A stretch of 43,748 nt of DNA from the NCBI GenBank assembly GCA_035493895.1, contig DATJHM010000020.1:1-43748 (forward strand), read 5' to 3'. The DNA is from DATJHM01 sp035493895. GTDB lineage: Bacteria; Chloroflexota; Ktedonobacteria; Ktedonobacterales; Ktedonobacteraceae. A model generated the notes under the pieces. The model was not told the origin of the DNA and searched no databases. It saw only the letters and a list, made by a program, of their open reading frames with translations. Position numbers and translations under genes: made by a program. Numbering within the stretch: the stretch's first letter is position 1; the number at the start of each line of letters is the position of its first letter. Shown piece by piece: positions 15,875 through 23,799 of this stretch.

Positions 15875-16411
15875 CTATTTGGACGCGCTCTTCTGGTGTG
15901 ATTTTTCGTGGCAGGTGCCGCAGAGGACGATAAAGTGTTCCGGATTGTAGCGGTCCAGCAGGTTACTGGCATAGTGTACCGTATGGAGCTGGAGCGGCTT
16001 CTCCACTTTCCCGCATTCAGGGCAGGCGTGGTTTACCTGATCTCCCAGCGTTTGTTTCAGGTTGCTCATCTGTGTGATATGCACGACATCAAGAGAAACA
16101 TGAAAGAGAAAACCGGCGAGAATCAATGCCAGGACGCGTGAACGCAGACGTACCGCCAGAAAGAGCAAGAGACCAAGTGTGAGCGGCTGATGGAGAAACT
16201 TCATCATTTGCGTCTGCGGTGGATCGGCCTGATTGAAAAAACGCAGGGCATCTTTCAGGCTTAATGTTCGATGGGAGATGGCATACCAGAGATAGTGATC
16301 AACATCAATCAAAATACTTGCGGTAAATGGTATCCAGGCGTCTTTTTTGAGCCAGGGCAGAGCCAGTGCTGTGGCCGCAGCCGAAAGCTTCACATGCTCA
16401 TTTGTTTGCAT
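15875..16411 (-). CDS. Membrane protein with C-terminal HNH-like zinc motif
   Basis: A 178-residue protein. The N-terminal 120 residues resemble YdjM/DUF457-type inner-membrane proteins, with VDHYLWYAISHR and DVVHIT as conserved Asp-His positions and a hydrophobic stretch LTLGLLLFLAVRLRSRVLALILAGFLFHV. The C-terminal 55 residues carry CPECG, LQLHTVHYASNLLDRY and VLCGTCHEKSHQ, the CxxC...H...CxxCH arrangement of HNH-type zinc domains. A nuclease role is only suggested; the domain may just bind zinc. A strong promoter lies at 16528-16557 on the same strand. It precedes secG by 100 bp. Confidence 0.75.
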   Translation of the reverse strand: MQTNEHVKLSAAATALALPWLKKDAWIPFTASILIDVDHYLWYAISHRTLSLKDALRFFNQADPPQTQMMKFLHQPLTLGLLLFLAVRLRSRVLALILAGFLFHVSLDVVHITQMSNLKQTLGDQVNHACPECGKVEKPLQLHTVHYASNLLDRYNPEHFIVLCGTCHEKSHQKSASK

Positions 16412-16865
16412 ACAAGCGTATCCCTTAATTTTTGTCTGTCTTCATTAAAAACATATTCGAACAGTGGTATCAAGTCAGATCGTGCGAAAATGGGCAGGTT
16501 GAAAAAGCTCATACATATCTATTTGGAAGTATAGTGATATGCGGCGTTCTGTGTCAATCCAGGTAGCCCATTTTCATTTGCGCTATGTTCGTGGCAAGAA
16601 GAAAAAAATGTAACCATGCTGTGTTATTTGTAACCACATCTTAACCTATTTCTCCTTACCCCCCCTAGTTTCCTACTGTTACCCTGGTAATAGTTATAAA
16701 TTTACATGCTATGAGTTTATGAAGTATACGCACTTAAAAAAACACACGAAGGAAATGAGAGATACCAAAGAACAATCTCAATGATACTCCAGGAACTTGC
16801 CTATCTATTGACAAGTTTCCATAATAGCAGCAGATGATGTAGATCTAATAAGGGGGATAGCCTTC
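16412..16865. other. Divergent intergenic region with one clear promoter
   Basis: It carries the minus-strand promoter at 16528-16557 and the 5' leader of the glycosyltransferase gene. A TTGACA at 16808-16813 has no matching -10 at normal spacing. No other gene or RNA is seen. Confidence 0.5.
16528..16557 (-). promoter_or_regulatory. Strong promoter of the HNH-like membrane gene
   Basis: On the minus strand: perfect TTGACA (16552-16557), an 18-bp spacer and TATACT (16528-16533). Leader about 110 nt. Confidence 0.7.
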
Positions 16866-18236
16866 ATGGCAACGAGGGTAGGAAAAGAACCAGAACAAAC
16901 TACTGTGACAGGTAATGAGCAGAATGACAAACGTATTGGCTGTAGCATCGGTATTATGGCATATAACGAAGAAGCAAATATCGCTCGTACGATTACGGCG
17001 GTGCTTGCCCAGCAAGGTCCCTCTATTCTTGTTGAGGAAGTTATCGTCGTTGCCAGCGGCTGCACAGATCGAACGGTACCAATTGTCCAGGAGATTACTG
17101 AACGTGAGTCTCGCGTAATTCTCTGTGTTCAGCCTAAGCGCGAAGGAAAAGCTTCTGCGATCAATATGTTCCTGAAAAAAGCGACCAGCGAGGTCGCAGT
17201 GCTCATCGGGGCCGATGTGATCCCTGACGAGTCGGCAATTGAAAATCTTTGCTCTCCATTCAAAGATCCATCTATTGGCATGACTGGAGGCAGGCCGATT
17301 CCCGTGAATGATCCTCAGACTTTCATGGGTCATTCTGTGCACCTGCTCTGGCGTTTGCATGACCGGCTGGCTCGTCAGCATGCAAAGTTGGGTGAGGTGA
17401 TAGCCTTCCGTAACGTTATTTCGGGCATTCCTACGGATAGCGCTGTCGATGAGATTTCTATTCAAGCGCTTATCTCTCAGCTTGGTTATAAACTCATCTA
17501 TACGCCCGATTGTGTGGTCTACAATAAAGGGCCCGTCAATGTCCCTGATTTCTTGAAGCAGCGCCGACGTATTTATGCTGGCCACTTGAAAGTGCGTTCT
17601 CAGCAGAATTATGAAGCTTCGACGATGAAGGTTTCGCCGATCGTCGAGCAACTGGTTTCCTCGCGCGATTTTACGATGAGCTCTCCCAAGCAGGCACTCT
17701 GGACCTTCGGTACTGTAGGTATGGAGGCGTATGCGCGTGTTCAGGGCTACTATGATTTTTCGCGCAAACGTGAGCATCATATCTGGCAGATGGTTGAGAC
17801 GACGAAAGATCTTGAGGCCGGTTCACGTAAGGTTCGCCGCGTCTGTAATGCGCAGAGTGTGATCGTCTTTCGTTTCATTCTCGATGGTGCTGAGGGGAGC
17901 GATACCAATCGTGAGCGCGAGGACCGCGAGTCGACTGAGGTGGCACGCAAGCTGCTTCCCGCCATTCGCGCGAAATTGCGTAAAGAGGACAAGCTTTCCG
18001 TCAATGGCCCTGGCATCATGACTGTGGTCATTCGTGCCGAGCAGAGTGGTGCCGAACTGGTGGCGCAGCGCGTCAAGCAGATTGTTGAAGAAACGAAAGT
18101 GCGTGTCGGCATGCGTAACCGCGAGGTCAAAGCCACGGTTACCTACAGCTCTCTGACCTTCGCTTCCAAAGCTCAGCCTGGTTCCCCCTCTGTCTCCAAT
18201 ACACAGCAGAGCGGGCCGCTGACTGATGAGGAATAA
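16866..18236 (+). CDS. GT2 glycosyltransferase with degenerate GGDEF-like tail
   Basis: A 456-residue protein. Residues about 24-260 are a GT-A family 2 domain: CSIGIMAYNEEANIARTI at the start, EEVIVVASGCTDRT, KREGKASAINMFLKKA, then VLIGADVIPDESAI where the metal-binding Asp-x-Asp region lies, and a QRRRIYAGHLK stretch. It lacks the usual membrane helices of polysaccharide synthases. Residues about 325-440 follow the secondary-structure order of a GGDEF domain: LPAIRAKLRKEDKLSVNGPGIMTVVI, ELVAQRVKQIVEE, KATVTYSSLTF. The GGDEF loop reads NGPGI, so it cannot be a cyclase. It might still bind a nucleotide or act as a dimer module. Start ATG 16866 follows a G-rich ribosome binding site. Function beyond glycosyl transfer is inference. 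Confidence 0.8.
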   Translation: MATRVGKEPEQTTVTGNEQNDKRIGCSIGIMAYNEEANIARTITAVLAQQGPSILVEEVIVVASGCTDRTVPIVQEITERESRVILCVQPKREGKASAINMFLKKATSEVAVLIGADVIPDESAIENLCSPFKDPSIGMTGGRPIPVNDPQTFMGHSVHLLWRLHDRLARQHAKLGEVIAFRNVISGIPTDSAVDEISIQALISQLGYKLIYTPDCVVYNKGPVNVPDFLKQRRRIYAGHLKVRSQQNYEASTMKVSPIVEQLVSSRDFTMSSPKQALWTFGTVGMEAYARVQGYYDFSRKREHHIWQMVETTKDLEAGSRKVRRVCNAQSVIVFRFILDGAEGSDTNREREDRESTEVARKLLPAIRAKLRKEDKLSVNGPGIMTVVIRAEQSGAELVAQRVKQIVEETKVRVGMRNREVKATVTYSSLTFASKAQPGSPSVSNTQQSGPLTDEE

Positions 18237-18282
18237 CGGAGCTGGCAAATCAAGGTAATCACAAAACATATGCTAACAAAAG

Positions 18283-18321
18283 GATGAGCGCTACCCCGAG
18301 GAGGTATCGCTCATCTTTTTT
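18283..18321 (+). terminator. Intrinsic terminator of the glycosyltransferase gene
   Basis: A 13-bp stem with one mismatch (GATGAGCGCTACC with GGTATCGCTCATC) is followed by a T run. Confidence 0.85.
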
Positions 18322-18386
18322 AAAGAACGACCGTAACTCTACAATTTGCGCCTTTTCTCTGGCGTATTTGTGTTCGTGTCTGGCAA

Positions 18387-18953
18387 TTATCCCTGGTTCA
18401 CCAGTTCCAACTTTCCAGTCTCGATATTGATGACCAGCCCATGCACTGGAATGCGCGGCAGATAAGGGCTTTTGCGGATCACTTCGACGACTTCCTGTAC
18501 GTTGACATGCACGTCCTCGAATGCTCCTACCCAGCGCACCAGTCCATCAATGTCGCCCAGTCCCTCCTGCTGAATCAATTGCTGTGGATCAACGCCCAGG
18601 GCCTGCATAGATGCGGTGAGGGCCGTCGGGTTCGCGTGCGCCAGCCCACAACTGGTATGCCCCACAACGATGACCTCGCGCACTCCCAGCAGATAGATCG
18701 CCCCTGCCAGCGAGCGGATCAGATCATTGCTCGCTCCTTCGCGCTCGGGTTGTGAGATCGTGGCTCCGGCGGTACGCAGCTCGACGACGTCTCCTCGCTC
18801 CAGCCCGAGTGCTGGCTCGAACATGTTCACCAATCGGCAATCCATGCAGGTAATGACGGCCGTTCGTTTCCGAGGAGCATGTCCGATGATCGGGAGTGTT
18901 GTCTCCGCTAAGAAACGCTCATTGTTTGCTAATATCTCTTCAAGTGTAGACAT
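18387..18953 (-). CDS. Beta-class carbonic anhydrase
   Basis: Interconverts CO2 and bicarbonate in the cytoplasm. The 188-residue protein has zinc ligands Cys36 and Asp38-Arg40 in TCMDCR, and His99 and Cys102 in GHTSCGLAH, the beta-class ligand set. The short length and DLIRSLAGAIYLLGVREVIVVGHTSCG fit the small prokaryotic clade. ATG 18953 is preceded by AGGAG at a slightly long spacing. It is monocistronic. A TGCTATACT motif lies at 19169-19177 on this strand. Confidence 0.93.
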   Translation of the reverse strand: MSTLEEILANNERFLAETTLPIIGHAPRKRTAVITCMDCRLVNMFEPALGLERGDVVELRTAGATISQPEREGASNDLIRSLAGAIYLLGVREVIVVGHTSCGLAHANPTALTASMQALGVDPQQLIQQEGLGDIDGLVRWVGAFEDVHVNVQEVVEVIRKSPYLPRIPVHGLVINIETGKLELVNQG

Positions 18954-19338
18954 GTGTCTATCTTCTCCTGCAAAATATATTCTTGTTTCTATTGTTGCTC
19001 AACATTATATTTCAACGTATCGATAGAGGCTTTCGACACTTATGAATCGCGCGAATGCATCTTTTTGTTAGGGGAATGCCGTGTAGTGGGGGAACGTCAT
19101 GCTGTGTTCGATTACCAACCACCACAAAGCCTCCTTTGACGCAATCCGCTTATCGCGTTTACCGGCTCAGTATAGCATAAAAAGTATCCTGCTGATAAGA
19201 AAAATCGGGTTTATCTCTGAGAACTCGATAAGCATATCCATATACTTGGGGGAAAAGGCTATGCTATAGAGGTGAGATATGGTATAGTGTTTAGTACACA
19301 CCATCACAGCCTGAACAGAGAAGGCGGAAAAATAGGCT
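18954..19338. other. Divergent intergenic region, carbonic anhydrase / RNase D-like
   Basis: It carries a minus-strand TGCTATACT at 19169-19177, a plausible extended -10 for the carbonic anhydrase gene with a leader of about 210 nt, and similar TATAGT-type sequence before the plus-strand gene. No small gene is supported. Confidence 0.4.
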
Positions 19339-20544
19339 TTGAGCGAAAAAGTACCATCTCCAAATCAAGAATCTTCAGACCATGGTCTGGTTGGCTACCT
19401 TGGTCCTACGCCTCCGCTGGGACAGCTACCTCCACGAGGGGAGCGCCTCTGGGTGGAGCGTCCTGAACAGTTACAGCAGGCTGTTTCGGTCTTGTCCCGT
19501 TCGCAGATTGTCGCGATCGACGCAGAATTTACGCAGGTGCGCTCACGTACCCAGCAGCAAGAGAACGAGTCGTCCGTACCTCGCCTGGCTTTGTTGCAAC
19601 TGGCAATCGATCAACGCTGTTTTGTCGTAGACACACTCCGTTTGCAGGATCTCTCGCCGCTCGCTGCTGTGGTCGCGAATCCCGCGATAGCCACGCTGCT
19701 ACACGGAGCCGGGGCCGATCTGCGCGTGATGGCGGAGCGTGGACTCTATGTCGCGCATTACTACGATCTGGAAGCAACCTGCCGTTCTATCTTTGGTCAG
19801 CATGAATCCTCTCTTGCGGCCATGCTTCGGCGCGCTTTCCATAGCCATCTGGATAAAAGTTTGCAACGCACGGATTGGACCAGACGCCCCCTGCCCCCGG
19901 CAATGATCGCCTATGCGGCACGCGATGCCGAGGTGACGTTAGCTCTCTATTACTGGCTCAAGCAGCACTATGAGCCCGTCCTCCAACTGCATGAGAATAC
20001 TGCTCAGTTGGAGAAGGTTGCGCTCTGGATAGAGCCATTTCTACGTGGTACTGCTACGACTTCGCCAGAAATTGCGGTGGCTGAGGCCCGGACGCAGGGG
20101 ATTATTCAGAAGAAGTCGCAGGTCGTCAGCGATTGCCGTGCGGCACTGGCCGCGGTCACGCACCCGATGCGGCGCAATCGCCTCCTGCGTCTGATTGCCG
20201 ATCTCTCTTTGATCCAACTCGCTCCCGATATCTTACCGCTGCTCCATGCTCTTACCTCTGATGAACGCGCCGGGAGCGCTCGTACGCTTGGCAGGCTCGG
20301 CGTGAAGTCGGCCAGGGAGGAGTTGCAGCTGTTGTTACAGGATCAGGTGCAGGATGTGCGCAAGGCGGCGCAAACAGCCCTGCGCAACCTCGACGATAAA
20401 GATCAGCGCCAGCAACAACGCTCTCCTACGACGAAAGCTATTGATGGCTCACGCACCTGGATTGTTGAGAATGATGGACAAGCAGGCGCGTCCGATGATG
20501 ATCAGAGCTGGAAGGCACGCCTGCGTTCAATGATCGATTCTTAA
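19339..20544 (+). CDS. RNase D-like 3'-5' exonuclease with HEAT-like tail
   Basis: A 401-residue protein starting at TTG 19339, with AAGGCGG upstream. Residues about 38-215 form a DEDDy exonuclease: Asp61 and Glu63 in IVAIDAEF, His122 and Asp127 in LHGAGADLRV, and Tyr192 with Asp196 in YAARDAEVTLALYYW, the order expected for RNase D. It probably trims structured RNA 3' ends with two metal ions. RNase D proteins normally continue into an HRDC domain; here residues about 265-350 look like HEAT/PBS-type helical repeats instead (LLHALTSDERAGSARTLGRLG, LLLQDQVQDVRKAAQTALRNL). The final 45 residues are polar. It ends four bases into the convergent CoxG-like gene. Confidence 0.85.
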   Translation: MSEKVPSPNQESSDHGLVGYLGPTPPLGQLPPRGERLWVERPEQLQQAVSVLSRSQIVAIDAEFTQVRSRTQQQENESSVPRLALLQLAIDQRCFVVDTLRLQDLSPLAAVVANPAIATLLHGAGADLRVMAERGLYVAHYYDLEATCRSIFGQHESSLAAMLRRAFHSHLDKSLQRTDWTRRPLPPAMIAYAARDAEVTLALYYWLKQHYEPVLQLHENTAQLEKVALWIEPFLRGTATTSPEIAVAEARTQGIIQKKSQVVSDCRAALAAVTHPMRRNRLLRLIADLSLIQLAPDILPLLHALTSDERAGSARTLGRLGVKSAREELQLLLQDQVQDVRKAAQTALRNLDDKDQRQQQRSPTTKAIDGSRTWIVENDGQAGASDDDQSWKARLRSMIDS

Positions 20545-21257
20545 CTGTTCTTGCGCGCTTTTTTAGCCCGTCTTCTGCGAGGTAGCCGTGTCCCAATCCA
20601 GAGTAGCAGTAACAGCCCGGCTACTGAACTGGCCTGTTTGACTCGCCTCCCCCAGATTTCTTCCTGTACCGGGTCATCTGCTCCGAGATGCAGTTGACGT
20701 GCGACTCCTTGCCAGAGCGTTGTCCCCTGTATCTCTGTGACTGGACCCAGACGCGGTAAGACGAGCGTCCCTCGATTGTTCTGGTAGGTAAATATTTTCT
20801 CTGGAGCATGGCCGTTGCTGCTTGTGCGCAAGTTCTCCGAAAGGCGTGCAAAACTCTGCTGAATCAGTAATTTCGCAGCCCCTTTGATGACCTTTGGGGC
20901 CGGACGCCCGTTGCGTTTACCCACATGCAAGGTCCCTTTATAAGCGATGACGGTATGCTGTCCCTGCTTTTGCAAATAAATACTGCCTATCCCGCTCAAT
21001 GTGTTTTGCGTTCCCATGCTTTCAATGACAAAGCAGAGGTAGGAGGGATACTGGCGTTCGGTAATTTTGATGAGTCCTCTATATATTCCCTGTAAGGGTG
21101 CTTGCTTGATCTGTAAGGCCAGACTATAGGTATTGTGCTCGATGAGTTCGAGCTGTTCGATCCCGGGTAATGCTTGCTCTATTATCTGCAAATCGGTAAG
21201 CAGACTCCATACATCTTCAGGAGATGCCTGTAGGGTATAGGTGCCTTCAATATTCAT
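20541..21257 (-). CDS. SRPBCC/CoxG-like protein with C-terminal membrane anchor
   Basis: A 238-residue protein. Residues about 1-150 match the CoxG branch of the START/SRPBCC fold: MNIEGTYTLQASPEDVWSLLTDLQIIEQALPGIEQLELI, then YRGLIKITERQYPSYLCFVIES and a GIGSIYLQKQGQHTVIAYKG strand. Such proteins bind hydrophobic ligands or recruit CO dehydrogenase-type enzymes to the membrane; no CO dehydrogenase is in the window. A linker leads to a C-terminal helix (VAGLLLLLWIGTRL) followed by a basic cluster RRRRAKKARK, a typical tail anchor. ATG 21257 has AAAGGA upstream. The stop overlaps the RNase D-like stop by four bases. Confidence 0.8.
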   Translation of the reverse strand: MNIEGTYTLQASPEDVWSLLTDLQIIEQALPGIEQLELIEHNTYSLALQIKQAPLQGIYRGLIKITERQYPSYLCFVIESMGTQNTLSGIGSIYLQKQGQHTVIAYKGTLHVGKRNGRPAPKVIKGAAKLLIQQSFARLSENLRTSSNGHAPEKIFTYQNNRGTLVLPRLGPVTEIQGTTLWQGVARQLHLGADDPVQEEIWGRRVKQASSVAGLLLLLWIGTRLPRRRRAKKARKNS

Positions 21258-21472
21258 GCAGTTCGTCCTTTGTCGTAAATAAGTGCAAGATCACGAATAA
21301 TAACATTCGTCATTATAGAGGAGAGTTGGCATGGCTTGCAACTGGTACTTGTTTTGAATGCTGACTGAAAATGGCGCTTGCGTTCATACCCGACAGGGTG
21401 TATACTAATCGGCGTTGTCATTGCACGAGGAAAGACGGGATTCCCCTGTCTCTTTTAGGAGCTGAAAATTCG

Positions 21473-21931
21473 ATGAAAGTCATTCTATTACAAGATGTTG
21501 AGGGTTTGGGAAAGGCCGGCGATCTGAAAGAGGTTGCTAATGGTTACGCCCGTAACTACCTCCTGCCACGTCGTTTAGCTGCTGGAGCAACCCCCAGCCT
21601 GATAGCCACACGCAGTCAGCGGATCGCCGCAGAGCAGCGCAGGCTGGAAAAACAGATCGAGGCTAATCGTCAGCTGGCTGAGCGCTTGAGCCAGGTCTCT
21701 CTCACGTTTAAGGCCCGCGTTGGTAGCCAGGGTCGCCTGTATGGTTCTATTACGAGCCAGGATGTTGCTTCGGCCTTGCGCGAGGCTGAGAATATCCAGA
21801 TTGATCGTCGCACTCTTGATCTTTCTGAGCCTATTCGCTCTACGGGTACGTTCAATATCCCGGTCAAAATTGCGAGCGGCGTTGATTCTAAGCTGACCAT
21901 CAATGTGGTGAACGAAGCAGCTCAGGCTTAG
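21473..21931 (+). CDS. rplI: 50S ribosomal protein L9
   Basis: The 152-residue protein binds 23S rRNA domain V. The start is ATG 21473, giving MKVILLQDVEGLGKAGDLKEVANGYARNYLLPRRLA, the standard L9 N-domain; the ORF can be read back to 21371 but that extension is not part of L9. A long helix connects to the C-domain (residues about 75-150, VGSQGRLYGSITSQDVASAL). An AGGAG ribosome binding site precedes the ATG at long spacing. It is not in the usual rpsF-ssb-rpsR context. Confidence 0.96.
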   Translation: MKVILLQDVEGLGKAGDLKEVANGYARNYLLPRRLAAGATPSLIATRSQRIAAEQRRLEKQIEANRQLAERLSQVSLTFKARVGSQGRLYGSITSQDVASALREAENIQIDRRTLDLSEPIRSTGTFNIPVKIASGVDSKLTINVVNEAAQA

Positions 21932-21963
21932 GTCCCATCCTGTTCAACACATGAACTGTGCGC

Positions 21964-21986
21964 AGGACAGGGGTAAACCCTGTCCT
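21964..21986. terminator. Hairpin between convergent rplI and nnr
   Basis: AGGACAGGG and CCCTGTCCT form a perfect 9-bp stem with a 5-base loop. There is no long T run on either strand, so its strength as a terminator is uncertain. Confidence 0.55.
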
Positions 21987-22010
21987 ATACCCTCTTACGA
22001 TAATCCGCTT

Positions 22011-23591
22011 TTACCTATACTCCCCGGAAGTACAGATGTCGAATGTTCCAGCTTGTGCGGTGGCGACCATTGCGCGCGGAATATGCGGAAGCAGATCGGA
22101 AGCGAGCAAGCCTGCATCCCCAATCTCGGCACTGACCTGCTCGGAAGCTGCTGTATGCAGGTAAACTCCCACACCAGCTGCGTCAAATGGCGCGACCTCC
22201 TGTGCCAGAAAACCGGCGATCATTCCCGCCAATACATCGCCCGTCCCCGCTGTTGCCAGTGCAGGATTGGCTAGCCAATTGATACGTGTACGCCCCTCTG
22301 GTTCTGCGACAATGGTACAGGCTCCTTTGAGTACCAGGATCACCTGCCATTCTCGCGCCTTGCTGCGAGCCAGTTCTAGCCGATCAATGTCTCCTCCTGA
22401 AACTTTGATCCCTCCACATAAGCGTCCCATCTCTCCCGGATGAGGTGTGATAATAGTGTCTTTCGGCAGCACTGTCCACCAGCGCTCAAGGGCCGAAAGG
22501 TTGTTCAGCCCGTCCGCATCGATCACCAGACGGGGACGTTTTTTGTCCGGCAGCGCACGCAGATGCTCGAGGATTTGCAGGATGACTTCACGCTTATGCG
22601 GCGATTGTCCCAGCCCTGGCCCTATGAGCAGACTGCGATAGCCCGCAAGTTGAGCATTGAGCGCACTTGCTTGCTCAAAGCTCTCGGCATCCTCACCTGG
22701 GAGCAGTGCAAACGTTGCTTCATGAAAGGAGCCAGCATAAATCGGCAGCATTTTCTCTGTCACAGCGAGCGTGATCAGACCCGCTCCAGAGCGTCCTGCT
22801 GCGGTACCTGCCAGAAAGGCGGAACCGGGATAGGGAGGTGATCCGCAGAACAGCATTACCTTACCAAACGTGCCCTTGTTGCTGTTCAATGTGCGGTGCG
22901 GAAGAAGATCGTGAACAAGCTTGCCGCTCAATAGTTCACTCGGCAGAGGAGCCTCCAGCTCTGGCGGCAGGCCAATATCGCCAATATACAACTCTCCTAT
23001 GTAGTCTCGTCCCGGAAAGAAGAAAAAGCCGAGCTTGGGACAGGCCAGTGTGATGGTGATATCGGCGGCCAGTGTGCCAGGATCGGTTTCCCCTGTATCG
23101 GCGTTCAATCCCGTTGGCAGGTCAATCGCGACGACCAGCAGATTCGCACGTTTAGCACGCTCTTGCCGGACCTGGGCAAGGAGATCGCGCATATTGTCTG
23201 GCAATGGACGCGAACGTCCTGTGCCGAGCAATGCGTCAATAATAGCGTCTGCGCGATGAATAGTCTCTTTCAGTCTGCTTGCGGTCTGTTCTGCCGGGAT
23301 CTCCTGTCCATGCACTGTGAGCCGTCGATCTTTCCAGTGATAGAGGCTGATCAGTGCTCCAGCCTCTTCCAGGTGACGTGCCATGACCAGCCCATCTCCT
23401 CCATTGTTTCCGGGGCCAACCAGGAAGAGTACTTCTAGATTGTGCATTGTCTGATGAGGTAACAGATGGGCCTGAAAGATGTCAGCCGCGCTTTTCCCTG
23501 CTGTACTCATGAGCGTTTGCGAGCTCAGGCCGTATTGCTTCTCGGCCTGAGCTTCTAGTTCTCGCATCTCGGTAACGGTTACTATATGCAT
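22011..23591 (-). CDS. nnr: Bifunctional NAD(P)H-hydrate epimerase / dehydratase
   Basis: Repairs damaged NAD(P)H hydrates. The N-terminal epimerase domain (residues about 1-215, YjeF_N) has VGPGNNGGDGLVMARHL and IDALLGTG. The C-terminal ADP-dependent dehydratase domain (about 230-520, ribokinase-like) has NKGTFGKVMLFCGSPPYPGSAFLA, LIGPGLGQSP, VIDADGLN, ITPHPGEMGRL and the ATP-site NPALATAGTGDVLAGMIAG. The 526 residues are normal for the fused form. ATG 23591 is preceded by GGAGG. It is divergent from the methyltransferase gene. Confidence 0.95.
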   Translation of the reverse strand: MHIVTVTEMRELEAQAEKQYGLSSQTLMSTAGKSAADIFQAHLLPHQTMHNLEVLFLVGPGNNGGDGLVMARHLEEAGALISLYHWKDRRLTVHGQEIPAEQTASRLKETIHRADAIIDALLGTGRSRPLPDNMRDLLAQVRQERAKRANLLVVAIDLPTGLNADTGETDPGTLAADITITLACPKLGFFFFPGRDYIGELYIGDIGLPPELEAPLPSELLSGKLVHDLLPHRTLNSNKGTFGKVMLFCGSPPYPGSAFLAGTAAGRSGAGLITLAVTEKMLPIYAGSFHEATFALLPGEDAESFEQASALNAQLAGYRSLLIGPGLGQSPHKREVILQILEHLRALPDKKRPRLVIDADGLNNLSALERWWTVLPKDTIITPHPGEMGRLCGGIKVSGGDIDRLELARSKAREWQVILVLKGACTIVAEPEGRTRINWLANPALATAGTGDVLAGMIAGFLAQEVAPFDAAGVGVYLHTAASEQVSAEIGDAGLLASDLLPHIPRAMVATAQAGTFDICTSGEYR

Positions 23592-23784
23592 GCGATGCCT
23601 CCGCGCTTGCTGTGCTGTATCCCTGATATATATACTCTATTCTAATGTTTCAATAGGGAAGATGGAAAGGCCTCTCTGGTCATTTCCCCATAGTATCCAA
23701 TGCCATTGTCTGATTCTTGTCAAGTCTGGCGTATTTTTTGACCTGTTTTTTGTAAAATATTTTCTGCTCATGAGCGGCAAATTG

Positions 23785-23793
23785 TGCTATACT
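23785..23793 (+). promoter_or_regulatory. Extended -10 promoter, probable leaderless start
   Basis: The plus-strand sequence TGTGCTATACT contains TATACT at 23788-23793. Seven bases beyond it is the A of the methyltransferase ATG (23800), so the predicted transcript starts at the start codon itself. No ribosome binding site is present. Confidence 0.55.
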
Positions 23794-23799
23794 CATCGC

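Noticed and set aside
16845..17780. 311-codon minus-strand ORF inside the glycosyltransferase
   Set aside because: Antisense shadow; the opposite frame carries conserved GT2 motifs.
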